A stretch of DNA of 64,000 nucleotides from the NCBI GenBank assembly GCA_030765045.1, contig CM060961.1:95085135-95149134 (forward strand). The letters run 5' to 3'. Below, piece after piece: positions 1-11,785 of this stretch (within the stretch, counting starts at the first letter, position 1; each line of letters opens with the position of its first letter). The notes beneath the pieces were generated by a model. That model saw only the letters and a list, made by a program, of their open reading frames with translations. It was not told the origin of the DNA and ran no database searches. The DNA comes from Tenodera sinensis. Its lineage: Eukaryota; Arthropoda; Insecta; Mantodea; Mantidae. The position numbers were made by a program, and so were the translations under genes.

Positions 1-974
1 CATAATTTGAGCAGGATGACACCATAAAAACAGTGGAATTTCAAAAGTATGGAACTCCCCTCATTTAGCATGGATTATTCCTGGGTACCACTCTTCAAAT
101 TAGATAGACCAGTAGATCATCCACCCTTTAGAACTTTGGAGGCAATAACAGGAAATGGAAACTATTCGATCAAGATCAGTTCCATTTAAACGAAAAATTC
201 CAGGATGTACGAGTAGTGCTTAATAAAACGCATGCAAAGCTTAAGTAGAAATAGTTTGTGACTTGGAACTGGGATGAGGGAGAGAGTAAAAAGGGTCCGA
301 ACCGGCTGTGCAGTGTTTTGTCTCTCCGCGTCCTCGGCCTCGCCGCTATCGTAGAAGGGCACGGATGAAACCATATACCATTTCCCTTTATAGGATAGTG
401 GTAAGTATACATACCACATACCATAAGGTGGTAAATAAGCACCTTAATATAAATAATCTGACCCTTTGGTGTTGCTAAATGGATAGTGGTCACTTGCAAC
501 ACCACCTGCATTATGGCATTGTTGGCAGCCCTGTACATTCTTAAAGGTGGTACTCCTTCCTACCACCATCCACATGACAGCCATCTTTCGCACCTTTATT
601 CACAATAAATAGTTTTGCAGCACTTTTTTCGCTGTTTTACGTTGAAATTAGTTTCACTGAAGCTATGTATTAATATATATTTTCATATATAAAGTATTTT
701 TGTGCAATTTACAATACTATTTATTTGAATGCAGCCAAAAAGAGCCAAAGAACACTGAATAAATTGTGCATGCTTATCTTTCCGTACAGGATATGTCCAT
801 CACGTTTAATGAAGTTGTACAAAAAAGTATATAATTTTGAAACATCAGGGATATTTTTCAGTTAATTTTAGATATTAGCAATACTGACAATGAATCATAG
901 TACAATGTTCTGATCTGGCTTTCGAGTTATTTTAGTTATTATCTAACGCGGTAGCGGACAGCCATAACCTCAAA
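1..974. other. AT-rich DNA without a recognised gene
   Basis: I see no supported gene here. Around 400-570 there are short imperfect palindromes built from GGTGGT/ACCACC. The same kind of motif recurs at 1466-1550, on the other side of the ATT array, so both stretches may be flanks of one old DNA transposon. The short reading frames in this stretch match nothing I know. Confidence 0.4.
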
Positions 975-1127
<153 letters not shown>

Positions 1128-1146
1128 TTTTTTTTACTATTCCAGC

Positions 1147-1429
1147 ATGGATGAAAGAATATCATATAATCAGCTTGAATCTATTAATGAAGAAGAGTTC
1201 ATTTCATTTTTGACCTCAATTGGTGACGATCAGGTTATGAATTCTGATTTTGAAGGCGATTCCGATGCAGATGACCCATTACCAATCACTACACCAAGCT
1301 GTGTTGGGACGTCGTACGGCTCGTAAAATGTTTTATAACAGAGAGCAGTTTGATGTGTCAACAGATAGCTCTGATATTTTTCCAGCTTTGTTTAAGCATT
1401 ATTATGTTCTAAAGAAAGAATAATAAAAC
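1147..1429 (+). pseudogene. Acidic ORF remnant, possibly from a piggyBac-type element
   Basis: Just after the ATT array a frame starts with MDERISYNQLES and runs through an acidic stretch (GDDQVMNSDFEGDSDADDP) to a stop near 1324. After a frame change it continues as RRTARKMFYNREQF to a stop near 1429. An acidic N-terminus is common in piggyBac transposases, and a TTAA-adjacent CCCTTT end lies downstream at about 1681-1690 (read on the minus strand). No DDD catalytic core is present, so this is at most an internally deleted remnant. The assignment is weak, and it could be an unrelated decayed ORF. Confidence 0.3.
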
Positions 1430-1676
1430 CTGTGAATGTGTTTATGTAGCTCAATTATAGCAAGCCACGAGGTGGTAGAAATGGTGACCACCATCCACTA
1501 AAGGTTTTGAGTCAGCAGGAACAGATGGTGGTAGCTATAACTACCACTACATTTTGTGCCTTTTTATACTCAACAATAAAATACATTTCAAGTTTACTAT
1601 AATTATATTGATTCATGCACCTTCTTTATTGCTATGGATATAAAAATATGAATGTTAAGAAAATTTTAGTTTTGTT

Positions 1677-1690
1677 CTATAAAGGGTTAA
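1677..1690. other. Possible piggyBac-type terminus next to TTAA
   Basis: Read on the minus strand the sequence is TTAACCCTTTATAG, that is, TTAA followed by CCC. This is the usual form of a piggyBac-superfamily end. A matching opposite end was not found with confidence. A CCCTTT at about 461 is preceded by CTGA, not TTAA. Confidence 0.3.
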
Positions 1691-1741
1691 AATTACTTTT
1701 AAAGGCTTTACTTACCAGCTTTATGAAAGGAGAAGCTGAAA

Positions 1742-2133
1742 CTGACCACCGTCGTTGTCTATACATTTTGGCACCCCTTTAGGAAATTATCCATCGTAAT
1801 TCACGTTGAGAAATGCCAGGCAATTTCCTAGCTAATGTTTTGTTTTAATTCTACCAGGGTGTGTGGGTTTGTCTTGCACACTTTCTGTTTAAGTTACCCC
1901 AGAGATTGAAATTGCAGATGGTTAAGTCGGGGACCGGTGGGACCACAAATTTCTACTAATAATTCTGTCCTGAAACACACTTTCAATTGTTCTAATCGAA
2001 AGATTGGCAGTATGAGCTGTTGCACAACCTTGTTGAAAAAAGTCAAAATCACGCTCTCTGCCTGTTAATTCTGTCTAAAAAAGGGGAGGGGAAATTGTAT
2101 TCACCTATATAGGGGTAGTCAACTGTAGACTCG

Positions 2134-2170
<37 letters not shown>

Positions 2171-2262
2171 GGCCATATAACCTTTGCTGCTCTAATGGCG
2201 CACCACACACCAATTTTTTCGTCATTAAAGGGTGTAGTGTATATTTTCATCCGCGTCTATGA
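1742..2262 (-). pseudogene. Mariner-like DDE transposase remnant
   Basis: Conceptual reading of the minus strand gives pieces of a DDE_3-type transposase in order: DEKIGVWCAIRAAKVIWPV (about 2240-2165), a degenerate QQ..ATAHTAN block (about 2040-2000), FQDRIISRN followed by RSPDL, then NLWGNLKQKVCKTNPHTLVE (about 1895-1840). These match the region around the second and third catalytic acids in mariner-superfamily transposases. Frameshifts and stops break it throughout, and an A-run at 2134-2168 interrupts the region between the first two blocks. Neither the N-terminal DNA-binding domain nor any TIR was found. It is a dead fragment. Confidence 0.7.
2134..2168. repeat. Poly(A) run, 35 bp
   Basis: A homopolymer A tract lies inside the mariner-like remnant. 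It may be the tail of a lost retroposed insertion or simple slippage. No retroposon body is recognisable beside it. Confidence 0.9.
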
Positions 2263-2559
2263 CAGCGGCAGATAGTAACAAGCGCCGAGGACGCGGACAG
2301 CACAACACCATGCAGTCGTTTCGGAATTTTTTTATTCTCTCGGTATTATGAATTACGCATTATTGCGTGTTTTATTTAAGGTAACAGTACGCGTGCAATA
2401 TCTGTTTTCCTCAAACTGCTGACATTACACCTACCATAATTTCAATAGCTTCATATTATCTTCACAGAATAAGAACTACTTATTGGTAATAAATTCTACT
2501 TCAAATGAAGTTAGATAGACATGTTAGAAGCGGAGACTGGACTTACTGCCTACCACTTA

Positions 2560-2860
2560 GTCAAACATGGAAATGGAGAAGCAGCTGTTCAACAAATGGA
2601 CACACCTCCTGAGTATCGCAGTACTAACTATGCGGTCTGACTTAGTGGATACTCAATTAGAGTGCAAGAGCAATATTAAGGTAAACTCTCGGGAGTCGAG
2701 AACACTAAACGGAAGGAGCTACGCAAGGAATGTGTCTTCACAGATGGATCCCGTAAAGGAACCAAACAGGATGCACTTATATATGGTCCATCTCTAAGGA
2801 CAAATATCGATATAAGCATTGGAAAATACTCTACACATACATTGACCGATCTAAATGTGT
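2560..2860 (+). pseudogene. LINE RNase H domain fragment
   Basis: From 2734 the frame reads VFTDGSRKGTKQDALIYGPS and then IDISIGKYSTH. This corresponds to the first catalytic aspartate motif (TDGS) and first beta strands of the RNase H domain in I/Jockey-group LINEs. Upstream of it the frame is broken by stops. The other RNase H catalytic residues are not found, so this is a short fragment. It ends about 100 bp before the next dispersed repeat copy. Confidence 0.6.
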
Positions 2861-2979
2861 GTGTGTTTTTTTTCCCATAGAGAAACTTTTATGCTATCCA
2901 TTTTACTATGCAACGTAATCTGTACTCGCTTTTCTTACGACACATTGCTCCTCTACCTGCATTTCAAAATACTAAATCG

Positions 2980-3655
2980 AATTCAAAAACGAGAATTCCG
3001 TTAAAAACCAAAGTTGGTATTCAAGTTTAATATCTTAGAATGCGGCACGAAGATTTTGAAGAAAATTTCTCCACCCTAAACTTCCCTTCACATGGAAAAT
3101 TTTCCGAAAATTTGGATATTGTCAAAAATGGCCCTAATGATTTTGACTGAAATGTCACATGGTTAAGATATTTTTACGTAAATTAAATGTAAATTTTGAC
3201 TATAGCCTATGTAGTCCTGTTTACTCTTGATGACTTTTACATAACTTGTAAAGCGTTAGAGATAGACCAAATCTTACTATACAAAAATGTAGATCTCATT
3301 AAACACACGGTTATATCTAGATGTACATTTTGTGGAGTGAACCATTTCGGATATATTTCTGGTTATTTGTGTGAGTTTTGCAGTACTGAAACATTTCTCA
3401 AATGGAAGTTCTTTATTAACTTTTCTATCTATTTGGTCGTGCAAAGAGAATGGAATTTGACAGTTTTAAAAGATTTGACTATCGCTCCAAGCCTACTGTA
3501 CCGCCATATTCTCCTTGCACCTATAAGAAAATTGGCAGAAAGATTACTTTTACAAATGTTTATCTCGACTAACATTTACATAAAGGAATACTTTTTAAGA
3601 ATAGTTAGTACAAGAGTAGAGAAAGTTGTGTGAGTGCAGATATCATCAGATTTTT
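2980..3655 (+). mobile_element. HINE-like dispersed repeat, copy A (5'-truncated)
   Basis: The copy starts inside the family at the AAAACGA..GTTAAAAACCAAAG block and runs to the family 3' end (GTAGAGAAAGT, then a TGTG..-type hairpin remnant and CATCAGATTTTT). Landmarks include TCTGG-less CTATAGCC, GAGATAGACCAAATCTTACT and TTTGTGGAGTGAACCATTTC. The ORF-like stretch at 3196-3633 is a by-product of this copy and is not a gene. Confidence 0.9.
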
Positions 3656-4295
3656 CATCTCGTGCTACAGTTTGTTTATCTCGATATGTTGATGTACCAG
3701 AAATATCTTACATATAAATCGAAAATGTGCTAATTTCGTTAAGTTTAAGGGCTTTGTGCACGTCATAAAATGTGCACATGTGTAGTATGAGCAGTTACAG
3801 CTCTTGGCATCACTCATAAGCAACTTGAAATGCTTATTTTAAATTTCTCCTCGTACGTCCTTGGATTCCTGTTACTGATCCCTGGTTGTAACTGAAAGGT
3901 GTTTGATTAGAGAGACAGTAATTATTGAGCAACAAGAAGCTTCAAACGGAATGAAGTGATACTTGAAACGCATTGCTTTAAACGTCTTAACAGCTGCTGC
4001 TTAAATCTGCTTAGCGTAGAGACATACAACACCACAGCGAGGGTAGGGGAAGAAAATTCACACCCAGTGAAATCCCTTTGGCGCCAGTCTAATTGATAAT
4101 AGTCTGTTCAAGACCTCTTGCTGCTTTGCTATCCCCTGGCAATTTCTCCAGCATTTGGTTTCAAATGCAACCCCGTGGGCCCTCCTGTCCACCAAACTAA
4201 GGGGCGAGAATTGAGAACGGAACCCAACCCTGGAAATGTTAACATTTGAAACTACAAGTTCGTCGTAGTGGAAACACAGAAGGATATTGCAAGTA
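3656..4295. other. No recognised feature
   Basis: I found no coding, RNA or repeat signal here that I could support. Confidence 0.5.
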
Positions 4296-5165
4296 CTGTT
4301 CTGTTCGCCGATGACACAAATGTGTCCATAGTTAGTAAAAACTGGAATGAGTAATTAAATTAAATTATATTTTGAACTCTATGTCTTACTGGTTGAAGCT
4401 AACGAATTGTCTGCAAACCTTCAAAAAGTTTGTAGATGTATAACTCATCGAACATCACACATTGCGATACAAATTGGGATTAACGAAGTTATTAGAACAA
4501 ATACACAACATCAAATTTCTGTGCCTTCAAGTAAGCAGGTATTTAGGTGTTTTACATAAAGCAAAATTAGATACCACAAAACAAGCTGAAGTTAAAGGTA
4601 TAAAAAGAAATAATTTTCCTACAAAACGAACATCTTTGAAATTCTTTTCATTGTGAATTACTGGAAAACTCACATCAAGTATAACTTATACTCCGCCTGT
4701 TATGCCATCCAAGCACTGGTAAACGTGAGTTCTATAGACACACTTAAATTAGTTTAGTATCCATGTTTTAGCTCTATCATGGAATATGCAATTTTATTTT
4801 GAGGTAATTCAGTAGAGAGTAAACGAATTTTCCTCATGCAAAAGACGGTTATAAAGATTATTTCCAACCCGACAGTTGATGCTCTTGCATAGATTTTAGA
4901 AGACTGAAGATATTAACATGTTCTCGATCCTAAAATCCTTTGTATGAAATCGAGCCACGTTTGTAACAAACAATGAAATTCACGAGTTAAACACCAGACA
5001 ACAGAGTAACATCCATCATCAAAACTTCCATGCTTCCGGAAAGATGTATATTATGAAACCATAAAAATATTTAATGTTGCTTATGATCTTAAAGGGAAAA
5101 GTTGATAATTTCAGTCTTTTTAAAACTGCTTTTAACGAGTGCCTATGCAAAACATAAGTTTATTC
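4296..5165 (+). pseudogene. Non-LTR retrotransposon RT 3' half, decayed
   Basis: Conceptual translation across frames gives the RT catalytic motif LFADDTNVSIVSKN at about 4300. About 400 bp later come blocks typical of the thumb and C-terminal region: SIDTLKLV, SSIMEYAILF.GNSVESKRIF, MQKTVIKIISN, then NNEIHELNTRQQSN. Their order and spacing match arthropod Jockey/CR1-group LINE ORF2 proteins. Many stops and shifts make it non-functional, and no single long ORF reveals it. The endonuclease and fingers/palm N-terminal part are absent (5' truncation). Confidence 0.75.
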
Positions 5166-6880
5166 TGTGCAAGATAATGTGAATGACAAATTATCCTGTT
5201 AAGGCTTATGTTATGTAGCCAGTGCTTAGTTATTTTAGTGAGAAATCATTACCTATTATTACATTTAATGACTGCTCGAAAGTGTGTGTTGCTATGGATT
5301 TTTAATCAAATAATAACTGATGAGTTGTAGTGGTAGTAAAAGTCCAGTGAAAATTAAAAACGCAACTCAATTTGTATTAATTGCACATACATATTATTTT
5401 AGTCCTATAACTGAAGGAAGATTTGATTTTGTTTCTGAATCATCCCTCCCTTGTTTTTGTTTTCTCATATTCCCTAAACCAAACAGGTCATTTATGCTTG
5501 TTATTCAAAACTAATGTTTATGTACATATGCAACTATGCTGTAATGTCCTTGACATATTCAATGTTTACAGGCTTCTATGCATACTAGTGAACTCGCCGA
5601 ACACAATCCAGTCCGAAGCAAAATATGCAAGCAAAATAAGCATTATTTTTTATTAATGATCGAAAGAAATCATTCACGAGAACAGATTCCCTCTTTCTTA
5701 CTCATTATTCTGATGATTCAAAAGTATTACTTCATTGATAAATGGTTTAATTTACTCTACTACGTTCCTTTATGTAATTTACTGTTGAGAAAGCAGAAAT
5801 ACTTGCATTATTCTAGATCGATGCTGTACTTTCTACATCGTATACACTTGTAATATGTCGTGACGTCACTGGAAATGCACTTCTTCGAGGTGCCGTGAAA
5901 TAAAAAGCCATTCCTTAATACCGTTGTTGGAGTTTTAGCATCCTCAAAACGGCACACAGGTTTGCACAGAATTCCCGTTCACCTCAAGTTACCATACACG
6001 TAATCAAAATTTCGTTAGTCTTTAATTATAGTTTTCTAATGGCGAAAACGATTAGAACTAAAACTATATATTTATTTGAAACAGTTACCTAAGAAACAAA
6101 GTGAAGTTCTCTTCAATCTGATTGAATTCTGTGTAAGTTTAAGTAACTAGGAATCTTTAAAAGATAAGCAAAAATTTAGAGATTATTATATAGTCCAACT
6201 TGAGATAAGTATTTATGTTTCATGTTTTAGGCCGTTTTGAAATACTCCATGATGTGTTGTTGTATTATTAAAATGTGAGTGCATCATCTAAAGGAAGTTG
6301 CTTGAAAATGTCCTATTCCTTTTTCTTCTTCTTTATAAGAGCCCGTTGCTATGAACCGGAAGGAGTAGCTTATTCCCCCATGGCTAAGGAAAAAGACAGG
6401 TTGCGAGTTACGTAGTAATAGATACATGGATAATCTTGTATACCATCATGATAAATCTGGATATTATGTATGAATTCACTGAACAATTTGATTTGTTTGT
6501 TTAGAACATTGATGTATTAGGCGATTGCTGTTTTACCTCATTGGGCCATGATCAGACTAGGAGAATTACGTCACTGCAGTTTGCGCCGCAGCCACATTAT
6601 TTCCCATGATTGCGATTTCCGAATGTATGTATTGTTTCATTTCCATATCAATATATGATATATTAGACCTCACAGTTAGTTTAATACTTATTGCTTAATT
6701 TAAAATAATTCCTAGACAAACATATTATATTCAAACAAGTAATTTGAAGGCAATGCACCGATGAAATTTTGATAAAGTCTGAAATGTTCGATTATTTTTG
6801 CATCTCTATTAGACTGTCATCACGGCCTGAAGCACTTTACTAACCACGGAGCAATTAGCGCATATCTGCCGCTAAAGACC
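5166..6880. other. No recognised gene
   Basis: This is AT-rich DNA with several overlapping ORFs of 64-91 codons (5320-5853) that have no recognisable motif and biased AT composition. I treat them as chance ORFs. The first part may be LINE 3' UTR belonging to the RT remnant just upstream. Confidence 0.5.
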
Positions 6881-7185
6881 GGCCCCTTCGCTGAAAAGTA
6901 ATCCGAGCAAAACAATAACTTTCATATAGCGTGTTTCTGCTCCGGAAGATTCACTCGATTAGAAAATTGTTTTGCACACAAAAATACAAAATAGCCGAGC
7001 ACCGTGTTGACAGAGAGCGGTCCACCAGCGACCCCGCTGACTCTTACAACTTGGAAAAACAAGATAGAGAAAATGAAATAAAAGAGCTGAAACGGGAATG
7101 TAAGATAAATATCCTCCGCAGCATTTGTCTTAGCGACCCGGGAGAGCCCCGAAGAAAACGAAGTCATGAAGTTCGGGCCCGCATA

Positions 7186-7345
7186 GGTAGCGTGATGGTT
7201 AGCGTGTCTTCCACACGTTCAAGAGGTTGCAAATTCGAATCTCGCTTAGGGTAAGGTATCCGGATAAGTTTTTCTTCAGGGTGTTCCTTTATCCTGAGAA
7301 GACGTGAGATTATGGTAACAATAAAATTGGCTTTGGTATTTAGTT
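7186..7345 (+). mobile_element. tRNA-derived SINE (family B), 3'-truncated
   Basis: The head carries an A box (TAGCGTGATGGTTAGCGTG) and a degenerate B box (GCAAATTCGAATCTC). It is followed by the body GGGTAAG.TATCCGGATAAG and a CCTGAGAAGACG block. The same head and body occur in reverse at 40356-40620. It is not a functional tRNA, because no acceptor stem closes. Confidence 0.8.
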
Positions 7346-7970
7346 TTATTACACCACTTTCACTAAGCAAACAAAATAACGAATGTGCAGCGTGTTACGA
7401 GTACACTAGAAGTAGGTAGAGCATCTTTAGGGTCTACTTGCCACTTCCACTCCCCGCATTGTACCTGCCGATTTCACTGTCTTACACTGCAATGTGCTCT
7501 CCTCAAAACGTTGTTAGATACTGTCGTCCTGCAAAAGCTGTAACGATGCCTTTCGTGCAAATAGTGTTTTGCGCACCCTGCAGGTTGACAAGCTTTCGTT
7601 GCGCCAGCTCTACATCAACAGCTGTGTCGTGAATGTGCATGACAATATCTGTCGAGGATGTTCTTGTACATAGATGTAACGGAAGGCTGCAAAAGTAAAC
7701 ATTTTGGAAATTCTGACTCGGCATTCGCCGTGACATCAGAAATAACACGTTAAAATCTTCGATCAGGTTTAACGACACCAGTGTCCAATTCCTCTCGAAT
7801 AAGATTTTCACCCGTTTACTTGAGCCATCGGTTATTCAGTGCGTAATCTCTGTAAACCAGGGTGCTTAAAACAAAAAAATTGATAAATTTAAATCGTTCT
7901 TAAATTACCTGACAGGTTCTAAGATAATTGTTCATAATTATGAGTTCTTTGCTCTATGCATGCTATTTTT
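7346..7970. other. No recognised feature
   Basis: Overlapping short ORFs lie on both strands at 7438-7811. They have no domain I recognise, and no splice or codon evidence favours either strand. Confidence 0.4.
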
Positions 7971-8779
7971 ACTTTCTCCACTACGTATAGCAACTAGGGT
8001 AAGTATTGTATTCGACTCAAAATTTTGATGTCAAGATTTCACCGGAAATATGCTTTGATGCCTCCTGAATCTAAAAAAAGCACGTTTGGAGGAACGTCTG
8101 TGTGTGTGCGTGTGTGTCTGTGAGCAGCATAGTCGGTTAAAAACCAAAGTTGGTGTTTAAGTTTAATATTTTTTAAGTTATCACAGGAGGAGTTTGAAGA
8201 AAATTCCTCTATCCTAAACTGCTCCTTTCATAGAAAATTTTTATTAAAATGCCATATTTTAAGACATTTTAAAAGCAAATGGAATGCATGTGTTTAATTT
8301 TCTGGCTATAGCCCTTGTAGTCCTGTTTACTTCTGCTGACTGGCAGAACTGGTACAGCATAAGAGGTAGACTAAATCTTACTAGAGAAAAATGTCGATCT
8401 CATTAAAGCACACCAGTTCTGTCCAAATTAATTTTTCTGTGGAGCGCAGCATTTCGGAGATACTCATTATTTGAATGAGTTGTGCGATATTTACATTTCT
8501 CTCAAATGGATGGTCGTTATTCACCTTTTATCTCTTGATCATGCACAGAGAACGGAATTTTAAAGCCTTGATATAGCGACCGGCTTTAAAATATTTGACT
8601 ATAGCTGAAATTCTACCGTATTCCCATATTCCCCTTGAAGCTACAAGAAAATTGGCAATAACATAGTTGCTGCAAATGCTTGTCTCATCTAATATGAGTA
8701 AGCTAGGGGAATAAGTGCTTGTAAGAATAGTTAGTGCAAGAGTAGAGAAAGTCATGTGAGTGCAACACAGCAGATTTTT
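7971..8779 (+). mobile_element. HINE-like dispersed repeat, copy B (full length)
   Basis: Both ends are present. The 5' end is ACTTTCTCCAC, then AGGGTAAGTATTGTATTC and the GATTTCACCGGAAATAT block. The 3' end is GTAGAGAAAGT, then CATGTGAGTGCAACACA and CAGATTTTT. The internal TG-rich spot (about 8098-8125) is short in this copy (TGTGTGTGCGTGTGTGTCTG), so it serves as a near-ancestral reference for copies with expanded microsatellites. Confidence 0.9.
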
Positions 8780-9126
8780 GAAGCAGTTCATGCCTTAAGT
8801 GATTTTTTTTTCTTTCAGAAATGGGTACTTAATGCTTCCTTTTTTAAGCGGTTTGATGAGAAAATCTTGGTTTCAACAAAATTATGTCTAAGTCTGAGTA
8901 ACTTCATTTTCGTGGTACGTGCTCATATTTTGGGGTGTTTTATTAAAACGGCTGTAATTGCTTCATCGCACGCAATGCAAGCATCTATCAAACCATTACT
9001 TAAGGGGAGTGTGTTGGTCATAGATTATATCCTTTGCTTGTATGGAGCCCTAAGGATATTTAGGGCATTCTGTGTTTATTTTTGCTTTTCACTGTTACAT
9101 AAACGGAAAAAGGTTCCTTGTGGTTA

Positions 9127-9171
9127 AAAAAAAAAAACAAAAAAACAAAAAAACAAAAAAACAAAAAACAA
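9127..9171. repeat. (A7C)n short tandem repeat
   Basis: An A-run is followed by about five units of A7C. The rest of 8780-9427 carries nothing I recognise. Confidence 0.9.
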
Positions 9172-9427
9172 GCTATTATAATGAACCAAGTAGCACTATT
9201 GCACAGTTCTGAAACAGCAGGAATCCTTTACCATTTCTTCAAGCTCTTAGTGCTGTGATCGTTTTTTGTGGACTACTGATATTTCCAACGTTGTTTTATT
9301 AACTTTACTTTTTCGATTAAATTTGTATTATTAAAAGTAAGAGGCTCCACAATATAAGTAAAATATTCCATGCAAAAATTGACATCAGTATTTAAAGCAA
9401 ATACAAACCTTGAGGTCACATAAACAT

Positions 9428-10650
9428 AAAAAATCTAATGTGTTGCACTCACATGTCTTTCTGTACATACAAACCCGCATTCCTATATCTTCATGTTAGT
9501 CAAGGTGAACATTTGCAGAAGTTATCTTATTGCTGATTTTCTGGTATGGTGGAAGTGGAATATGGAAATACAGTAGACCTTGAGCGATAGTTAAATCTTT
9601 TAAACCCAGTCTCTGTATTCAGGCTTTGAAATTCGGTTCTCTTTGCCCCGCCAAGAGATAAAAAACTGAGTAACGACATTCTATTTGAGAAAAGTTTAAG
9701 TATTGCAAAACTCACACAAATGACGAGCAATACCTCTAAAATGGTCACTCCACAAAAAATACATTTGGGCATAACGTGTGTTTTTAACGAGATCCACATT
9801 TTGTGTATACTAAGATATAGTGTCTTACGGTTTATTGTTATGCAAACGTCATCAAGACTAAACAGAACTAGATAAGCTATAGCCAGAAAGATAAAAATAT
9901 ACATTTGAATCGCCATAAAAATAAACCCTAAGACATATATACTATATCTTAGTATACACAAAATGTGGATCATTTTGATTAAAATGCCGTATTTCCATGG
10001 AAAGGCAAGTTTACGGTGAAGGAATTTTCTTCAAAGACGTTGTGTCATACCTTGGTGTTTAACCGACTTTTCGTTTCTGAGTTGTGCTGTTCGCAGGCAA
10101 ACACACACATAAACAAGCACAGACACAGAGACAGACTGACACAGACGGACTGACAGACAGACAGACAAACACACAGACGGACAGCCAGACAGACGCACAG
10201 AGACAGACAGACAGACATACAGACGGACTGACACAGACAGACACACAGGCGGACTGACAGACACACAGACGGACTGACAGACAGACGCACAGAGACAGAC
10301 AGACAGAGACAGACTGACAGACAGTCAGACACACAGACTGACGGACAGACAAACAAACAGACACACAGACGACTGACAGACAGACGCACAGAGACAGACA
10401 GACATCCACACAGAGACAGACTGACAGACAGACAGACACACACAGAGACAGACTGACAGACAGACCTACCTACCTACTTACCTAAGTACGTACATACATA
10501 TGCACACACCCAAACGGACCTTCTTTTATAAATGTACTGTTTTCTTTTTGTTCAGATGCCTCAAAATATATTTCCGGTGAAATCTTGACATCGAAAATTT
10601 TATTATAATACAATACTACCCCTATTTACTATATATAGTAGAGAAAGTAA
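9428..10650 (-). mobile_element. HINE-like dispersed repeat, copy C, with expanded core
   Basis: It reads in reverse from AAAAAATCTAATGTGTTGCA to GTAGAGAAAGTAAAA. The copy is about 1.22 kb, longer than the usual 0.85 kb, because the internal TG/TCTG spot has grown into an interrupted CAGA-rich array (10104-10480). The long ORFs at 10031-10443 (Cys/Ser/Val/Leu-rich) come from that array and are not genes. Confidence 0.88.
10104..10480. repeat. CAGA-rich imperfect microsatellite
   Basis: Interrupted CAGA/CACA units with recurring blocks of ACAGACGGACTGACAGAC type. It sits exactly at the variable internal site of the dispersed repeat copy that surrounds it. Confidence 0.95.
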
Positions 10651-10956
10651 AATAGAACATTTTTTGAAAAAGGTGATGGTGATGGTGGTGGTGTTGGTGT
10701 TGGTGTTGGTGTTAACAGTATATCTTAAAAGCGAAATAACCAAAATGTATATTTAATTTTAGCCTCCAATATCCCTCCTTTCCTATCTACATTTTACTTG
10801 GAACATTTTTCTTAAGATTTTCTCAAAAATGGATGTAACGCTATTACTTACAACAACAAATATTTAAAATATCTGCAGGGAAAATAAAATGTATAGGTTT
10901 CATTATTTACATATATCCTAGAACGTCGCTTATTTTTGATGAATTTTGTAAAAAAG

Positions 10957-10990
10957 GTATTCTTAGAGAATGGTTCACGCACGTGCGTTT

Positions 10991-11038
<48 letters not shown>

Positions 11039-11785
11039 AATGAGTGTATGTATACAGCAGACTCGAAGGCAAAAAGTCGGTTAAATATCAAACTTGGTAT
11101 TCAGCATCTTCCAAGAATGTAACACAAATGTGTTGAAGGAAATGCCTTTTACTGGAACATTTTAAAACAATTTTGATTTAAAAAATATCACTGTATAGGC
11201 TGAATTTTGTAGGAATATCCTCATAAGTGCTCCATATTGACTTTCCATAAATGGTAAATCCAAAATATAGACAAAACATTAGTCGATATACCACAAAATA
11301 TAGATCTCGTCAAAAACGATTTATGTCCGTTTCTTTTTTCTGTTTAAGAGATTTCTTGTGAACTGCCCAAAATTTCCAATACCTGATCTTTTTTTTCAAA
11401 TGGGAAGTCATCAATCATTTTTGTACCTCTTGTGCATGAAAAGAGAAAGGACTTTCAAAATCATCATATAACTGCTTCTGTGGTCTAGTGGTTAACATGC
11501 TACTTCTAAATCCAGGGGTCCCAGGTTCGATTACCGGCACGGAGATGGAAATCTTTTTAAAAACAAGTTTATTCTCCATCCTCCTTTGAATATGGATGTA
11601 TGACTATCGCTCAAAGTCTACCGTATTCCCATATTCCCCTTGTACGCACAGGAAAATCACCAATAAGATAATTTCCACAAATGTTTATCTCAACACGAAG
11701 ATGCGAGAATAAGAGTTTGTAAGAATAGTTAGTACTCGTACAAGAGTAAAGAAATTAATGTGATTGTACACGTAGTATTTTTAAT
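10957..11785 (+). mobile_element. HINE-like dispersed repeat, copy D, split by a SINE
   Basis: It begins within the family at the block matching GCATTTTTAGAAAAAGGTCC and includes a (GT)n expansion at the variable site (about 10995-11036). It continues through AAAAGTCGGTTAAATATCAAA and ends at a degenerate GAGTAAAGAAATTAATGTG 3' end. A tRNA-like sequence (11474-11575) interrupts it between the ..CATCATATAACTG and ATGACTATCGCTC blocks, so the copy predates that SINE. Confidence 0.85.
11474..11575 (+). mobile_element. tRNA-derived SINE (family E), short
   Basis: A box-like TGGTCTAGTGGTTAACATG and B box GGTTCGATTACC at tRNA spacing are followed by an A/T-rich tail. The loop between them could present TCT (Arg-like), but the two ends do not pair as an acceptor stem and there is no T-run terminator. 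I therefore call it a SINE or tRNA pseudogene and not a tRNA gene. Confidence 0.65.

Noticed and set aside
3196..3633. 145-codon plus-strand ORF
   Set aside because: Its wording (TLDDFYITCKALEID..) recurs in other copies of the dispersed repeat (for example 61521-61832, 22848-23063 and 9527-9973), so it is a repeat by-product. I considered a conserved repeat-encoded protein, but most copies have stops and shifts.
10031..10443. Three overlapping Cys/Ser/Val-rich minus-strand ORFs
   Set aside because: Products of the CAGA array inside dispersed repeat copy C.
10104..10480. Spaced repeats resembling a CRISPR array
   Set aside because: Units are short and contiguous without unique spacers, in a eukaryotic transposon context.
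11474..11560. tRNA-Arg (TCT)-like gene
   Set aside because: A and B boxes fit, but acceptor ends do not pair, there is no T-run terminator, and it sits as an insertion in a repeat. Called a SINE/pseudogene.
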